Part shown: one piece after another, positions 8,616 through 19,613 of the stretch
Layout of the letters: the number at the start of each line of letters is the position of its first letter
Position numbering within the stretch: the stretch's first letter is position 1
Assembly: GCF_009746625.1 (NCBI RefSeq)
Contig: NZ_VWXL01000077.1
Coordinates: 89,777-153,776 of the forward strand
Source of the DNA: Caproicibacter fermentans
GTDB lineage: Bacteria > Bacillota > Clostridia > Oscillospirales > Acutalibacteraceae
Length of the DNA: 64,000 nucleotides
Reading direction: 5' to 3'
Notes under the pieces: model-generated
Told to the model about the DNA's origin: nothing
The model's input: the letters and a program-made list of their open reading frames with translations, nothing else
Databases searched by the model: none
Position numbers and translations under genes: made by a program

Positions 8616-10580
8616 ATGGATTTTAAACTGGTTTCAAACTATCAACCGACCGGGGACCAGCCGAAAGCGATTCGGCAACTGGTGGACGGGCTTGGCAAGG
8701 GAGCGCGGGAGCAAACCCTGCTTGGAGTAACCGGCTCCGGAAAGACGTTTACCATGGCAAACGTCATTGCCCAAATGAACCGGCCGACCTTGGTACTGGC
8801 CCATAACAAAACGCTTGCGGCACAGCTTTGTTCAGAATTTCGTGAGTTTTTTCCGGAAAACGCCGTGGAGTATTTTGTCAGTTATTATGATTATTATCAG
8901 CCGGAAGCATATATTCCCACGACGGATACCTATATTGAGAAGGACTCCGCAATTAACGACGAAATCGATAAACTTAGGCACTCCGCTACTTCCGCGCTTT
9001 CTGAACGCCGGGACGTGATTATTGTCGCCAGTGTTTCCTGCATTTACAGTCTGGGCGACCCAATCGATTACCGGACCATGGTCATTTCTCTGCGCCCCGG
9101 GATGAAGAAAAACCGTGACGAGCTGTTAAAAAGGCTGGTCGAAATCCAATATGAACGAAACGACGTCAATTTTATCCGAAATAAATTCCGCGTCCATGGC
9201 GACGTGGTCGAGATTTTTCCTGTTCAGTCCAACGACACGGCGGTACGCGTGGAGTTTTTTGGGGATGAGATCGACAGAATCCGCGAAATCAATCCTCTTA
9301 CAGGGGATATTAAATCGGATTTAAAGCATATCGCGATATATCCCGCCTCTCATTATATTGTTCCGAAAGAAAAAATGATGCGCGCAATTTCCGAGATTAA
9401 CCGGGAGATGGAGGAACGCGTAGCGCTGTTTCAAAGTCAGAACAAGCTGATCGAAGCACAGCGCATACAGGAGCGGACGCGTTACGACATGGAAATGCTG
9501 GGAGAGATCGGGTTTTGTAAAGGGATTGAGAACTACTCCCGCGTTCTTTCCGGGCGGGAACCCGGAAGCTCGCCGTTTACGCTGCTCGACTATTTTCCAA
9601 AGGATTTTATTCTTTTTGTGGATGAGTCCCATGTCACTCTGCCTCAGGTTCGCTCTATGTATGCGGGGGACAGAGCCAGAAAGGAAACGCTGATCAACTT
9701 CGGCTTCCGCCTTCCTTCCGCTTATGATAACCGCCCGCTGAATTTCGATGAATTTTACCGGCATATCAATCAGGCGGTCTTTGTCAGCGCGACGCCGGGC
9801 GACCTGGAAAAAGAAAAATCAGCGCAGATTGTCGAGCAGGTCATTCGTCCGACCGGACTGGTGGATCCGGAAATCATTGTAAAGCCGACCGAGGGACAGA
9901 TCGACGATCTGATTTCGGAAATCAACCTGAGAGCCGCGAAGAAAGAGCGCGTGCTGGTTACAACGCTGACCAAAAAAATGTCGGAGGATCTTACGTCATA
10001 TCTGGATTCCATGGGAATTCGCGTACGCTATATGCACCATGATATCGATACGATTGAACGAATGGAAATCATTCGCGACTTGCGGTTGGGCGAATTCGAT
10101 GTACTGGTCGGGATTAACCTTTTGCGCGAGGGGCTGGATATTCCGGAGGTTTCTCTGGTCGCCATTCTCGACGCGGACAAGGAGGGCTTCCTGCGCAGCG
10201 AGCGTTCTCTGATTCAGACCATCGGCCGCGCGGCCCGCAACGCGAACGGACAGGTGATCATGTACGCGGATTCCGTTACGCCCTCCATGGAGGCGGCAAT
10301 TCGGGAAACCCAGCGCAGGCGCGATATTCAGATGCGGTACAATCAGGAACACGGCATAACGCCGAAAACGATCGTCAAGAATGTTTCCGACATTCTTGAA
10401 ATCAGTTCCAAAAGAGAAGATTCGGATGCCGGCAAGAAACGCAAACGTCTTACGTCTTCCGAACGGAAACGAATGATAGAAGAGCTAACCAAGGAGATGA
10501 AAGCGGCCGCCAAGCTGCTGGAATTTGAGCACGCCGCATGGCTGCGCGACCGGATAAAGGAGCTCAGCAGCGGAAAGTAG
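8616..10580 (+). CDS. uvrB: Excinuclease ABC subunit B
   Basis: Damage-verifying helicase-like subunit of nucleotide excision repair, partner of UvrA and UvrC. 654 aa, full length. Walker A is [14 protein letters not shown] (about residues 35-48). The damage-probing beta-hairpin follows around [19 protein letters not shown]. Helicase motifs include FVDESHV and QTIGRAARN, and the C-terminal UVR domain (about 612-650) would bind UvrA/UvrC. uvrA follows 18 bp downstream. Confidence 0.98.
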   Translation: MDFKLVSNYQPTGDQPKAIRQLVDGLGKGAREQTLLGVTGSGKTFTMANVIAQMNRPTLVLAHNKTLAAQLCSEFREFFPENAVEYFVSYYDYYQPEAYIPTTDTYIEKDSAINDEIDKLRHSATSALSERRDVIIVASVSCIYSLGDPIDYRTMVISLRPGMKKNRDELLKRLVEIQYERNDVNFIRNKFRVHGDVVEIFPVQSNDTAVRVEFFGDEIDRIREINPLTGDIKSDLKHIAIYPASHYIVPKEKMMRAISEINREMEERVALFQSQNKLIEAQRIQERTRYDMEMLGEIGFCKGIENYSRVLSGREPGSSPFTLLDYFPKDFILFVDESHVTLPQVRSMYAGDRARKETLINFGFRLPSAYDNRPLNFDEFYRHINQAVFVSATPGDLEKEKSAQIVEQVIRPTGLVDPEIIVKPTEGQIDDLISEINLRAAKKERVLVTTLTKKMSEDLTSYLDSMGIRVRYMHHDIDTIERMEIIRDLRLGEFDVLVGINLLREGLDIPEVSLVAILDADKEGFLRSERSLIQTIGRAARNANGQVIMYADSVTPSMEAAIRETQRRRDIQMRYNQEHGITPKTIVKNVSDILEISSKREDSDAGKKRKRLTSSERKRMIEELTKEMKAAAKLLEFEHAAWLRDRIKELSSGK

Positions 10581-10598
10581 CAGGATTACGGAGGAAGT

Positions 10599-13439
10599 AT
10601 GTCAGCAAAAACCATTCTAGTCAAAGGCGCCAGAGAACACAATCTGAAAAATATCGATTTGGAGATACCGCGTGACAAGCTGATCGTCTTTACAGGGCTT
10701 TCCGGTTCCGGGAAGTCCTCGCTTGCGTTTGATACGATCTACGCGGAAGGGCAGCGCAGGTACGTGGAGTCCTTATCCTCGTATGCGCGGCAGTTTCTTG
10801 GGCAGGTGGACAAGCCGGATGTCGATTCCATCGACGGCCTTTCTCCGGCCATCTCCATCGATCAGAAAACAACCTCAAAGAACCCGCGTTCAACCGTCGG
10901 AACCGTCACGGAAATTTACGATTATCTGCGTCTGCTGTACGCCAGAATTGGGATTCCGCATTGCCCGGTCTGCGGCAGGGAAATCCGTCAGCAGACGATC
11001 GACCAGATTGTCGACCAGGTCATGAGCCTTCCGGAAGGCTCAAAAATTCTTGTGCTGGCTCCCGTTGTTCGTGAAAGGAAAGGGGAGCATCAGAAAGAAT
11101 TCGAGGCCGCGAGGAAAAGCGGATATGTCCGCGTCCGTGCCGACGGCCTTATTTACGATCTTTCAGAAACCATCAAACTGGAAAAAAACAAAAAACATAC
11201 GATCGAGATTGTTGTGGACAGACTCGTGATACAACCATCCGTGCGGTCACGCCTGGCTGATTCCATTGAAACGGCTTCCGGGTTGTCGGGCGGTTTAACC
11301 GTCATCAGCGTCGTTGACGGAGAAGATCATATGTTTTCACAAAACTATGCCTGTCCGGAGCACGGCGTCAGTGTGGAAGAGCTGACGCCCCGGATGTTTT
11401 CCTTTAACAATCCCTTCGGCGCATGCCCTAAATGTTCCGGTCTTGGACTCTTTATGAAGATCGACCCGAATCTGATTCTTCCCGATAAGAATCTCTCGAT
11501 CAATCAGGGAGGCATCAAAGCCGGGGGATGGGCGATGGAAGGCAACACCATCGCTGCGATGTATTTTCAAGCGCTTGCGAAGCACTATCATTTTTCCCTT
11601 GACACTCCGGTCGGAAAGCTCCCGAAACAGATTATCGACATACTTCTGTACGGCACCAAAGGTGAAAAAATACGGGTGGAGCGAAGCACCGATTTCGCGC
11701 ACAGCGTCTACCAAACTGAATTTGAAGGCGTCGTCAACAATCTTGAACGCCGCTACCGGGACACGCAAAGCAACTGGATCAAAGAAGAAATACAGTCCTA
11801 TATGAGCGCGATCCCCTGCGATGCCTGCCATGGAAAACGGCTGTCTCCCGTCAGCCTTGCCGTGACGGTGGGCGGCATCAATATCGCCGACCTGTGCGAC
11901 AAGTCCATCTCCGAAGCTCTTGAGTTTTTTGACCGTCTGAAGCTCTCGGAACGGGAAAACATGATTGCCCGGCTCATCCTGAGGGAAATTCGCAGCCGTC
12001 TCGGCTTTTTAAAGAACGTCGGCCTGGAATATCTGACGCTTTCCAGGTCGGCGGGAACTCTTTCCGGCGGAGAAAGCCAGCGAATCCGCCTTGCAACACA
12101 GATCGGTTCCTCCCTGACCGGCGTTTTGTACATTCTGGACGAACCCAGCATCGGCCTTCACCAAAGGGATAACACGAAGCTGCTTGATACGCTGAAGCAC
12201 CTGCGGGACATCGGCAATACCGTCATTGTTGTCGAACACGACGAAGAAACTATGCTGGCCGCCGACCATATCGTCGACATCGGCCCCGGCGCCGGCGTCC
12301 ATGGCGGAGAGGTCGTTTTCAACGGCAAGGTCCGGGATATTCTGAAATGCAAAGGTTCCGTTACCGGAGATTATCTGAGCGGGCGCAGGAAGGTTGATAT
12401 TCCCGAGAAAAGGCGGGAAGGAAACGGGAAAAAGCTCTCCATCGTCGGCGCGTCGCAGAACAATCTGAAAAATGTCAGCGTGAATTTTCCTCTCGGCGAG
12501 TTTATCTGCGTCACCGGTGTTTCAGGTTCCGGAAAGTCTTCGCTGATCAATGAAATTCTTTATAAATACCTTGCCGCGGAACTGAACGGAGCCAAAACCC
12601 GCCCGGGTTCGTTTCAAAAAATTACCGGGCTGGACGCGCTGGATAAGGTCATCCAGATCGACCAGTCGCCGATCGGGCGCACGCCCCGTTCCAACCCGGC
12701 GACCTACACCGGCGTCTTTACCGATATTCGGGATTTGTTTGCGTCCACGCAGGACGCCAAACTTCGCGGCTATACTTCCGGCCGGTTTTCCTTTAACATG
12801 AAGGGAGGGCGCTGTGAAGCCTGCGAGGGAGACGGAATCATCAAGATTGAGATGAACTTTCTTCCGGACGTTTACGTTCCCTGCGACGTCTGCAAGGGAA
12901 AGCGCTATAACCGTGAAACACTCGAAATCAAATATAAGGGAAAAAGCATTTATGACGTACTGGAAATGACCGTGGAAGAAGGGCTTCAGTTCTTTTCCGG
13001 CATTCCACGCATCGCGCGGAAACTGCAGACGATTTACGACGTGGGACTCGGCTATGTAAAAATCGGCCAGCCCGCGACCACGCTGTCGGGCGGAGAAGCA
13101 CAGCGGGTCAAGCTGGCGTCTGAGCTGAGCAAACGCCCGACTGGAAGAACCATCTACATTTTGGACGAGCCAACCACGGGCCTTCATATCGCGGACGTTC
13201 ATAAACTGATCGAAGTTCTTCAGAAACTGGTCGACGGCGGAAACACGGTTCTTGTCATTGAGCATAATCTGGACTTGATTAAGACGGCGGATTATATTGT
13301 TGACCTGGGGCCGGAGGGAGGAAACGCCGGAGGTCAGATTGTCGCCACCGGTACCCCGGAAGAAATTGCAATGGTTCCCGAATCCTATACAGGACAATAT
13401 CTGAAAAAAATGCTGCAGGGAAAGGATTCTGCCGAGTAG
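10599..13439 (+). CDS. uvrA: Excinuclease ABC subunit A
   Basis: DNA-damage recognition ATPase. 946 aa with two ABC modules: Walker [15 protein letters not shown] near the N-terminus and [14 protein letters not shown] near residue 640, each with a later signature ([26 protein letters not shown]). Zinc modules are visible as [24 protein letters not shown] and [22 protein letters not shown] 10599 has a good GGAGG. It forms an operon with uvrB and probably radC. Confidence 0.98.
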   Translation: MSAKTILVKGAREHNLKNIDLEIPRDKLIVFTGLSGSGKSSLAFDTIYAEGQRRYVESLSSYARQFLGQVDKPDVDSIDGLSPAISIDQKTTSKNPRSTVGTVTEIYDYLRLLYARIGIPHCPVCGREIRQQTIDQIVDQVMSLPEGSKILVLAPVVRERKGEHQKEFEAARKSGYVRVRADGLIYDLSETIKLEKNKKHTIEIVVDRLVIQPSVRSRLADSIETASGLSGGLTVISVVDGEDHMFSQNYACPEHGVSVEELTPRMFSFNNPFGACPKCSGLGLFMKIDPNLILPDKNLSINQGGIKAGGWAMEGNTIAAMYFQALAKHYHFSLDTPVGKLPKQIIDILLYGTKGEKIRVERSTDFAHSVYQTEFEGVVNNLERRYRDTQSNWIKEEIQSYMSAIPCDACHGKRLSPVSLAVTVGGINIADLCDKSISEALEFFDRLKLSERENMIARLILREIRSRLGFLKNVGLEYLTLSRSAGTLSGGESQRIRLATQIGSSLTGVLYILDEPSIGLHQRDNTKLLDTLKHLRDIGNTVIVVEHDEETMLAADHIVDIGPGAGVHGGEVVFNGKVRDILKCKGSVTGDYLSGRRKVDIPEKRREGNGKKLSIVGASQNNLKNVSVNFPLGEFICVTGVSGSGKSSLINEILYKYLAAELNGAKTRPGSFQKITGLDALDKVIQIDQSPIGRTPRSNPATYTGVFTDIRDLFASTQDAKLRGYTSGRFSFNMKGGRCEACEGDGIIKIEMNFLPDVYVPCDVCKGKRYNRETLEIKYKGKSIYDVLEMTVEEGLQFFSGIPRIARKLQTIYDVGLGYVKIGQPATTLSGGEAQRVKLASELSKRPTGRTIYILDEPTTGLHIADVHKLIEVLQKLVDGGNTVLVIEHNLDLIKTADYIVDLGPEGGNAGGQIVATGTPEEIAMVPESYTGQYLKKMLQGKDSAE

Positions 13440-13490
13440 CTTAAAACGAACCGCAATATGGAAAAGACAAGCCTGAAATGGGCATAAAAA

Positions 13491-13573
13491 GAGCCGCTAT
13501 GAACCGTATCCTCAAAAGCCAGTCAGGATTTTGCCTGGCTTTTGACATTTCATAGCAGGCTCCGATTTTTTTT
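13491..13573. terminator. Nested bidirectional terminator between uvrA and murC
   Basis: An outer stem GAGCCGCTATGAA (13491-13503) pairs with TTCATAGCAGGCTC (13549-13562) around an inner hairpin AAAAGCCAG/CTGGCTTTT. The structure is flanked by an A-run on the left and eight Ts on the right (13566-13573). It would stop transcripts from both convergent genes. Confidence 0.8.
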
Positions 13574-13599
13574 GCAGCAGTGGGGAATCCCCGCCGCTG

Positions 13600-14979
13600 C
13601 TAATTTTTTTGCTGATATTTTTTGACAATCAGATTGGCGCATTTATAGACGTCGCCGCCGCCGAGGGTCAAAATCAGATCGCCGTCTTTCGCATGTTCCA
13701 GCATATAGTCCGAAATCTCATCAAATGTTTTAAACCAGACACACCCCGGAATTTTGTCGGCCAGGTCTTTGGCATAGATATGATACGTATTCGTTTCGCG
13801 AACGGCAAGAATTTCAGAAAGCACGACCCGGTCCGCGATTTGTAAAACCTTTGCAAAGTCGTCCAGCAGCATATAGGTTCTGGAATACGTATGCGGCTGA
13901 AAAACAGCCCAGACCCGTGAAAAGCCCATCTGCTTTGCGGCGGTCAGCGTCGCCGCGATTTCGGTTGGGTGGTGCGCAAAATCATCGGCCACCGTAACCC
14001 CGCCATATTCGCCCAGCAGTTCAAATCTGCGGTGGACTCCCGTAAACTGATGCAGATTTTCCGCAATCACTTTGGGCTCTATGCCCAGATGGTCCGCGAC
14101 CGCAAAAGCGGCCAGGGCGTTATAAATGTTGTGCTTGCCCGGAACACTCAGGGTGACTTCGGCCAGTTTTTCGCCCTTTCGATAAACGACGAATTTTTCA
14201 CGGGCCCGTAGTGTATTGCAAATTTCGTCCGCGTAATAATCGTTTTCCTTGTCAAACCCATAGGTGAGAATCTCCTTCCCCTCGAGGCCCTCAACCGCTT
14301 TCATTGCGTTTTTATTGTCCCCGTTTACGACAAGAAGGCGGGATGTCTGTTCGGCAAACTGATGAAAAGAGCGAATGGTGTTTTCCACCGTGCCGAAATA
14401 ATCAAGGTGATCATTATCAATATTCAGAATTACGGAAATTGCGGGGTGTAGTTGCAGAAAAGTATCGACATACTCACAGGCTTCGCAGACGATGGTGTCG
14501 GAATGCCCCACGCGTCCGTTTCCGCCGATGAGCGGCAGTTTCCCTCCAATTACAGCGGAGGGGTCTTTTCCGGCGCCGATCAGAATCTGAGTGATCATGG
14601 CCGTCGTCGTCGTTTTGCCGTGCGTTCCGGAAACAGCCACTGCGTTTTCATACCGGCGAGCCACCATCCCGAGCATAACGGACCGCTCGACCGTCGGTAT
14701 ATTTTTCTCCCGCGCGGCCACCAGCTCCGGGTTATCCGGCTTTACGGCGGCGGTGTAAACCACCAGTTCGGCTCCGTCGATGTTCTCCGCTTTTTGCCCC
14801 ATGAAAACCGGGATCCCGTAAGAACGGACCCGCTCCAGAGTATCCGATTCGCTGATATCCGACCCGGTCAGTTGATAGCCCTGATGGAACAGAATTTCGG
14901 CAATCGGGCACATCCCCGATCCTCCGATTCCAACAAAATGTATTTTTTTAACCTTTGACAGGGTGTCGTATAATTCCAT
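13600..14979 (-). CDS. murC: UDP-N-acetylmuramate--L-alanine ligase
   Basis: ATP-dependent Mur ligase adding the first amino acid of the peptidoglycan stem peptide in the cytosol. 459 aa from ATG 14979, which has AAGGAG at a good distance; the frame extends 44 codons further upstream without a ribosome site. Seen are the N-terminal Rossmann motif HFVGIGGSGMCPIAEIL, the ATP-binding AVSGTHGKTTTTAMI and the C-terminal DDFAHHPTEIAATL. It is a single gene outside the usual dcw cluster, divergent from dpaA. Confidence 0.97.
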   Translation of the reverse strand: MELYDTLSKVKKIHFVGIGGSGMCPIAEILFHQGYQLTGSDISESDTLERVRSYGIPVFMGQKAENIDGAELVVYTAAVKPDNPELVAAREKNIPTVERSVMLGMVARRYENAVAVSGTHGKTTTTAMITQILIGAGKDPSAVIGGKLPLIGGNGRVGHSDTIVCEACEYVDTFLQLHPAISVILNIDNDHLDYFGTVENTIRSFHQFAEQTSRLLVVNGDNKNAMKAVEGLEGKEILTYGFDKENDYYADEICNTLRAREKFVVYRKGEKLAEVTLSVPGKHNIYNALAAFAVADHLGIEPKVIAENLHQFTGVHRRFELLGEYGGVTVADDFAHHPTEIAATLTAAKQMGFSRVWAVFQPHTYSRTYMLLDDFAKVLQIADRVVLSEILAVRETNTYHIYAKDLADKIPGCVWFKTFDEISDYMLEHAKDGDLILTLGGGDVYKCANLIVKKYQQKN

Positions 14980-15167
14980 AAGTTTTCTCCTTACCATTGT
15001 TTTTGTGCAGAAAGCGCTCAAATAAATATATTGCCAAACATATTTATAATAATCACATTTTGGAATATATGCAACAGAAAATATATTTTTGCATTTCTTC
15101 CATAGAATCACATTGCAGGAACCACCTCCATACTATGTTAGAAGAAAATAGCAGGGGGCTTCTCTTT

Positions 15168-16025
15168 ATGAAAGAAAACTGCAGTTTCGGAGTTTTGGGC
15201 GGGGACGGGCGGCAGATCGCAATGGCGGAATCCATCGCCGCGGACGGCTTTTCCGTATACGCCTTTGGTTTTGAGGATGTGGAGTTTCACGAAATGATTC
15301 GCAAGTCGGAATTAGAGGAAGTGATTAGACACTGTGAATCTATCATTCTTCCTTTGCCGGTAACCTCCGACGGAATTCACCTGAAAGCGGATTACAGTAA
15401 GAAGCAGATTGTATTGGACGATAATTTTGCAGAGCTTCTGCGAGACAAACAAGTTTTCGGCGGTAAAATGGGGCGGCTTTTTCAAACGAGCAGGCAGTGG
15501 GACCGCATCAATACGCACGATTACAGTTTGCGGGAGGAGTTTGCCGTTCGCAATGCGGTTCCCACGGCGGAAGGCGCCATTGAAATCGCGATGAGGGAAT
15601 ACCCCGGCACATTGAACGGAAGCCGGTGCCTTGTCGCCGGGTACGGTCGGATTGGCAAAGTGCTTTCCCGGATGCTTTACGGAATCGGAGCCCGTGTCAC
15701 TGTCAGCGCAAGAAAACAAGCGGATCTCGCATGGATTCGTTCCTGCGGATACTCGGGCATTTTGACGGAGCAGGTTGGAACGGGAAACTACGACATGATT
15801 TTTAACACAATTCCGTATCCTGTTTTTGATCGTTCCGTTTTGACAAAAATGCAATGTGATCCTCTCATTATCGATCTTGCGTCTCTTCCGGGCGGAGTGG
15901 ATCTGCAGGCTGCGGAAGAGCTGGATCTTCATGTGATTCATGCGCTCGCGCTTCCGGGAAAAGTCGCGCCGAAGGCAGCTGGAGAAATCATCAAAGAAAC
16001 GATTTATCATATTCTGAAGGAGTGA
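15168..16025 (+). CDS. dpaA: Dipicolinate synthase subunit A
   Basis: With DpaB it oxidises dihydrodipicolinate to dipicolinic acid, the major solute of the spore core, normally in the mother cell late in sporulation. 285 aa from ATG 15168, preceded by AGGGGG; the open frame reaches further left without a better site. An N-terminal domain (FGVLGGDGRQIAMAES) precedes a Rossmann domain with VAGYGRIGKVLSRML (about residue 155). Its presence supports an endospore former. dpaB follows 7 bp downstream. Confidence 0.93.
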   Translation: MKENCSFGVLGGDGRQIAMAESIAADGFSVYAFGFEDVEFHEMIRKSELEEVIRHCESIILPLPVTSDGIHLKADYSKKQIVLDDNFAELLRDKQVFGGKMGRLFQTSRQWDRINTHDYSLREEFAVRNAVPTAEGAIEIAMREYPGTLNGSRCLVAGYGRIGKVLSRMLYGIGARVTVSARKQADLAWIRSCGYSGILTEQVGTGNYDMIFNTIPYPVFDRSVLTKMQCDPLIIDLASLPGGVDLQAAEELDLHVIHALALPGKVAPKAAGEIIKETIYHILKE

Positions 16026-16032
16026 CGGCGTT

Positions 16033-16605
16033 TTGAATGAGATTACGTTCGGATTCGCAATGTGCGGATCGTTTTGTACGTTTGACAGCGTACTGGACGA
16101 AATGAGAAAAATTGCCGGGCAGGGTTACAGGCTTTTGCCGATCATGTCGGAAACCGCTTCTTCCACCGATACACGTTTCGGCAGGGCGAAAGATTTTCTC
16201 TGGCAGGTCAGCGACATTTGCGGCAAAGATGTCATTACAAGTATTGTCGGTTCCGAACCGATCGGCCCCAAAAAGCTTGTCGATCTGATGATCGTCGCGC
16301 CGTGTACCGGCAACACGCTTGCAAAACTTGCAAACGGTATTACGGACACAGCTGTTACAATGGCCGTCAAATCCTGTCTGAGAATCGGAATTCCGGTCGT
16401 GCTGGCTCCGGCCACAAACGATGCTCTGGCTGCCTCCGCGCAGAATTTGGGCAGGCTGATGAATGTAAAACATATTTATTTCGTACCCATGCGCCAGGAC
16501 AATCCCGAAAAGAAACCGAATTCCGCCGTGGCGGACTTCAGCCTGATTCTTCCAGCCGCTCTCGCGGCTTTGCAGGGAAATCAGCTTCAGCCGGTGTGGC
16601 GATAG
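16033..16605 (+). CDS. dpaB: Dipicolinate synthase subunit B
   Basis: 190 aa flavoprotein-like subunit with the family blocks FGFAMCGSFCTFD, APCTGNTLAKLANGITDTAV and LAPATNDAL. It uses a TTG start at 16033 behind AAGGAG. In known sporulators DpaB works with DpaA, and the tight spacing fits one transcript. The nucleotide or flavin cofactor is inferred from the family fold. Confidence 0.92.
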   Translation: MNEITFGFAMCGSFCTFDSVLDEMRKIAGQGYRLLPIMSETASSTDTRFGRAKDFLWQVSDICGKDVITSIVGSEPIGPKKLVDLMIVAPCTGNTLAKLANGITDTAVTMAVKSCLRIGIPVVLAPATNDALAASAQNLGRLMNVKHIYFVPMRQDNPEKKPNSAVADFSLILPAALAALQGNQLQPVWR

Positions 16606-16677
16606 AAAAAATCAAAACACAGCTTGAAATTCAAAGTAAAAATTGCTATGATTGGAAACAGATTGGAAGTGAAACGG

Positions 16678-17169
16678 ATGCTCTACTGCGCAAAATGCCA
16701 GGTTCTTGCCAAATCGGAGGCCGTATGCCCATCCTGCGGAAGCAAAAAGCTTCGGGAGGTTCGGGCAAACGACCCCGTTTTGCTTTTTACGGCAGATGAA
16801 ATGCAGTGCGGCATGATCCGCGCTGCGTTTGACAGCAACGGCATTCCTCATGAAGAACGAATGTGCGGGCCTGGTGCGCCGCCTTCTATTTTGTACGGAA
16901 AAATGCCGAATTCGCTTTATCATATTTTCGTTCCGTATGGGGAAGTGGAACGCTGCGAAGAGATTTTGCACGGAATCGGGGCACTGGGCGAAAACAAATT
17001 CGAAAGAAACGGCCCTCAGAATTCAGATGAAGACCCATCGGCAGCGATGAGCCGCGGAGAGCGTATTTTGGTACGTATTCTATCGGCTGTCATGTTTCTG
17101 GCTCTTGTCTGGGGCGTTGTATCGATTGCGGATGAATTCATTGATTTTATAAAATCCGCACTTACTTAA
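16678..17169 (+). CDS. Zinc-ribbon protein with C-terminal membrane anchor (DUF2007-like)
   Basis: No specific function recognised. 163 aa from ATG 16678, which has a weak GGAAG ribosome site; in-frame ATG 16648 and TTG 16624 are alternatives. The N-terminus holds CAKC and CPSCG pairs ten residues apart, a zinc ribbon. The middle (LFTADEMQCGMIRAAFDSNGI) resembles the DUF2007 putative signal-transducing fold. One hydrophobic helix near the C-terminus (ILSAVMFLALVWGVVSIA) predicts a membrane anchor. It lies between dpaB and metY, so a sporulation link is possible but unproven. Confidence 0.7.
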   Translation: MLYCAKCQVLAKSEAVCPSCGSKKLREVRANDPVLLFTADEMQCGMIRAAFDSNGIPHEERMCGPGAPPSILYGKMPNSLYHIFVPYGEVERCEEILHGIGALGENKFERNGPQNSDEDPSAAMSRGERILVRILSAVMFLALVWGVVSIADEFIDFIKSALT

Positions 17170-17196
17170 AGTATATTTAATAAAAGGAGTTTTTTC

Positions 17197-18468
17197 ATGG
17201 GATACCATATAGATACAGACTGCATTCATGCGGGATACGAACCGAAAAACGGAGAATCCAGGGTTCTTCCGATTGTTCAGAGCACAACATTTAAATACGA
17301 CAGCGCGCAGACGCTTGGCGAGCTTTTTGATTTGAAAGCCGACGGATTTTTTTATACCAGAATCGGAAACCCGACGATTGATGCCGTGGAGAAAAAAATC
17401 GCCGTGCTGGAAGGAGGAGTCGGCGCGCTTTTAACATCCGCCGGGCAGGCCGCTTCTCTGATCTCAATTTTAAATATTTGTCACTCCGGCGACCATATGA
17501 TTGCCTGCAGCGCAATTTATGGCGGAACCTTCAATCTTTTTTATAAAACCATACGTGAAATGGGGATTGAATGCACCTTTGTCTCCGCCGACAGCACAAA
17601 AGATGAACTGGACGCGGCTTTTCAGGAAAATACGCGCTGTGTGTTTACGGAAACACTTTCCAACCCGTCCCTTATCGTAACCGATCTTGAATTGTTCGCA
17701 AAAGCGGCTCACGAGCACGGTGTCCCGCTGATTGTCGATAATACTTTTCCAACCCCCGTCAACTGCCGTCCGTTTGAATTCGGAGCCGATGTTGTCGTGC
17801 ATTCCACTACAAAATACATGGACGGGCACGCGGTTCAGGTCGGCGGCGCGATAGTGGACAGCGGCAATTTCAACTGGGACAACGGAAAGTTTCCTATGCT
17901 GACCGAACCGGACGATTCCTATCACGGAACGGTTTATACGAAGGACTTCGGGAAAAGCGCCTATATTGTCAAGGCGCGCGTTCACCTGATGCGGGACCTT
18001 GGGGCACAATCGTCCCCGATGAATGCATTTCTTCTCAATCTTGGTCTTGAAACGCTTGCGCTACGCATGCAGCGGCATTGTTCCAACGCGACGGCGGTTG
18101 CGGAATTTCTGGAAAGCAACGACAAAATCGAATGGGTCAATTACCCCGGCCTGAAAAGCAGCAAATACTATAAGCTTGCCAAAAAGTATATGCCGCACGG
18201 AACCTGCGGCGTTATTTCCTTTGGAGTAAAGGGCGGCAGGGACGCGGCGGCAAAGTTCATGGAAAACCTCGAACTTGCTTCCATTGTCATCCATGTTGCC
18301 GACCTGCGCACCTGTGTCCTGCACCCTGCAAGCACCACGCATCGGCAGTTGAATGATGAGCAGCTGAAAGATGCCGGCATCAGCCCCAATATGATCCGTT
18401 TGTCCGTCGGGATTGAAAACATCGAAGATATCCTCGGCGATATCAAACAGGCCCTTGCTAAGCTCTGA
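17197..18468 (+). CDS. metY: O-acetylhomoserine sulfhydrylase-type PLP enzyme
   Basis: Cys/Met-metabolism PLP family, 423 aa. The length and YTRIGNPTIDAVEKKIAVLE, together with the PLP lysine in VVHSTTKYMDGHAVQVGG (about residue 208), fit O-acetylhomoserine aminocarboxypropyltransferase, which makes homocysteine from O-acetylhomoserine and sulfide. Cystathionine gamma-synthase or methionine gamma-lyase are related alternatives but are usually shorter (about 380-400 aa). Strong SD AAAGGAG. No SAM riboswitch or T-box is visible in the short upstream gap. Confidence 0.88.
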   Translation: MGYHIDTDCIHAGYEPKNGESRVLPIVQSTTFKYDSAQTLGELFDLKADGFFYTRIGNPTIDAVEKKIAVLEGGVGALLTSAGQAASLISILNICHSGDHMIACSAIYGGTFNLFYKTIREMGIECTFVSADSTKDELDAAFQENTRCVFTETLSNPSLIVTDLELFAKAAHEHGVPLIVDNTFPTPVNCRPFEFGADVVVHSTTKYMDGHAVQVGGAIVDSGNFNWDNGKFPMLTEPDDSYHGTVYTKDFGKSAYIVKARVHLMRDLGAQSSPMNAFLLNLGLETLALRMQRHCSNATAVAEFLESNDKIEWVNYPGLKSSKYYKLAKKYMPHGTCGVISFGVKGGRDAAAKFMENLELASIVIHVADLRTCVLHPASTTHRQLNDEQLKDAGISPNMIRLSVGIENIEDILGDIKQALAKL

Positions 18469-18483
18469 ATAGAATCTTGTATC

Positions 18484-18524
18484 AAAATTGTCTCCCGGAA
18501 AAAGAGAACCGGAAGGCAATTTTT
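18484..18524. terminator. Terminator between metY and the EamA gene
   Basis: AAAATTG (18484-18490) pairs with CAATTTT (18517-18523), extended inward by CCCGG/CCGG, and is followed by Ts on the plus strand. The A/T symmetry suits both converging genes. It overlaps the end of the minus-strand gene. Confidence 0.65.
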
Positions 18525-19422
18525 ATTTCACTGTTTTCAGCTTTTTTCCGGACAGGAATATGCGGTCTCCGTGCTCCGAAAGCATCATTGCGATAAAAAT
18601 CAGCAGAAATCCGCCAAAGGTTCGTTTGGTGAGGGACTCATGCAGAAAAACGATGCCGCAGATAGTTCCGAAAACAGATTCCAGAGACATGATCAGTGAA
18701 GCTTTTGCCGGCGGCGTATACTTTTGACAAATCGTCTGAAGAACGGTCGTCAGCATGGTACCGATGACGCCAAGATACAGAAGAGAGAAAACGGATTGAG
18801 CCGGCAGGGAAGTCGGAATCTTTTCCGTCCATACAGCAAACGGTAACGCAAAAATTACTGTGGCAAACGCTTGCGTAATGCAGATCAGAATAGGGTCGTG
18901 TTTTTCGGTAAGAATACTGATGGTTACGATCTGCATTGCGAAAAACAGCCCGCAGGCGAGAGAAAGCAGGTCGCCCGGATTCATGGAAAAACCATTCTGA
19001 ATGGAAAGCAGACCGACTCCCGTAATACACATACATGCTGAAACAAGATGAAAAAGTCGAGGCTGCTGTTTTCGCACCGCCCAATACAAAAATGGAACAA
19101 TGACACAGTAGACCGCGGTGAGAAATGCATTTTTTCCGGCCGTGGTATATTCAACCCCGACTGTCTGCAGTTCATATCCGGCAAAATTTTGAAGGCCGAT
19201 TACAAAACCCCATTTGATATAAAAGAGGTTGATCTGTTTCAATTTTTTAAAAAAGAAAAGACAGAGAAACACAGCCGCGATACTGAATCGCAGCACAATC
19301 ATGGTTGCGGCCGGCACCGTGTCCGTTGCGTTTTTTACAACAACAAAGCTGCTGCCCCAAATCATTGTGACAAGAACAATGCCCAGCTCCGCAGCAACTG
19401 ATCGATTTCGTAAAATTCTCAA
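18523..19422 (-). CDS. EamA/DMT-superfamily transporter
   Basis: 299 aa with about ten hydrophobic segments and two EamA repeats; the first begins near LGIVLVTMIWGSSFVVVKNA and the second near FSMNPGDLLSLACGLFFA. Drug/metabolite transporters of this type usually export amino acids or other small metabolites. The substrate cannot be predicted. Single gene on the minus strand between metY and ymfF. Confidence 0.88.
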   Translation of the reverse strand: MRILRNRSVAAELGIVLVTMIWGSSFVVVKNATDTVPAATMIVLRFSIAAVFLCLFFFKKLKQINLFYIKWGFVIGLQNFAGYELQTVGVEYTTAGKNAFLTAVYCVIVPFLYWAVRKQQPRLFHLVSACMCITGVGLLSIQNGFSMNPGDLLSLACGLFFAMQIVTISILTEKHDPILICITQAFATVIFALPFAVWTEKIPTSLPAQSVFSLLYLGVIGTMLTTVLQTICQKYTPPAKASLIMSLESVFGTICGIVFLHESLTKRTFGGFLLIFIAMMLSEHGDRIFLSGKKLKTVK

Positions 19423-19565
19423 CTTAGCACCTCAATCCTAAAATACGACAATGAAATATTATAGCATTCCTTTCAACAATCGGCAATACGGAAAAATACG
19501 TTTCTAATTTGTAAATTTTAATGGAATCCTATCGAATCATTCTTTTCTAACTTGTGGAACTGTGG

Positions 19566-19571
19566 TATAAT
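19566..19571 (+). promoter_or_regulatory. Extended -10 promoter for ymfF-ymfH
   Basis: TGGTATAAT (19563-19571) is a full TGn-TATAAT extended -10, 42 bp upstream of the ymfF ATG. The -35 region (TTTTCT, 17 bp upstream) is poor. Confidence 0.5.
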
Positions 19572-19613
19572 TATTTTTGTTTCACCGAATCTGTTTTGGA
19601 GATGAAATCAATA

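Noticed and set aside
12522..13397. Antisense open frame (291 codons) within uvrA
   Set aside because: It lies opposite the conserved second ABC module of UvrA with no recognisable domain or start signal.
15040..15145. Sporulation sigma-factor promoter upstream of dpaA
   Set aside because: CATACTAT and CATATTTATA resemble sigma-E/K -10 elements, but no matching -35 at proper spacing was convincing.
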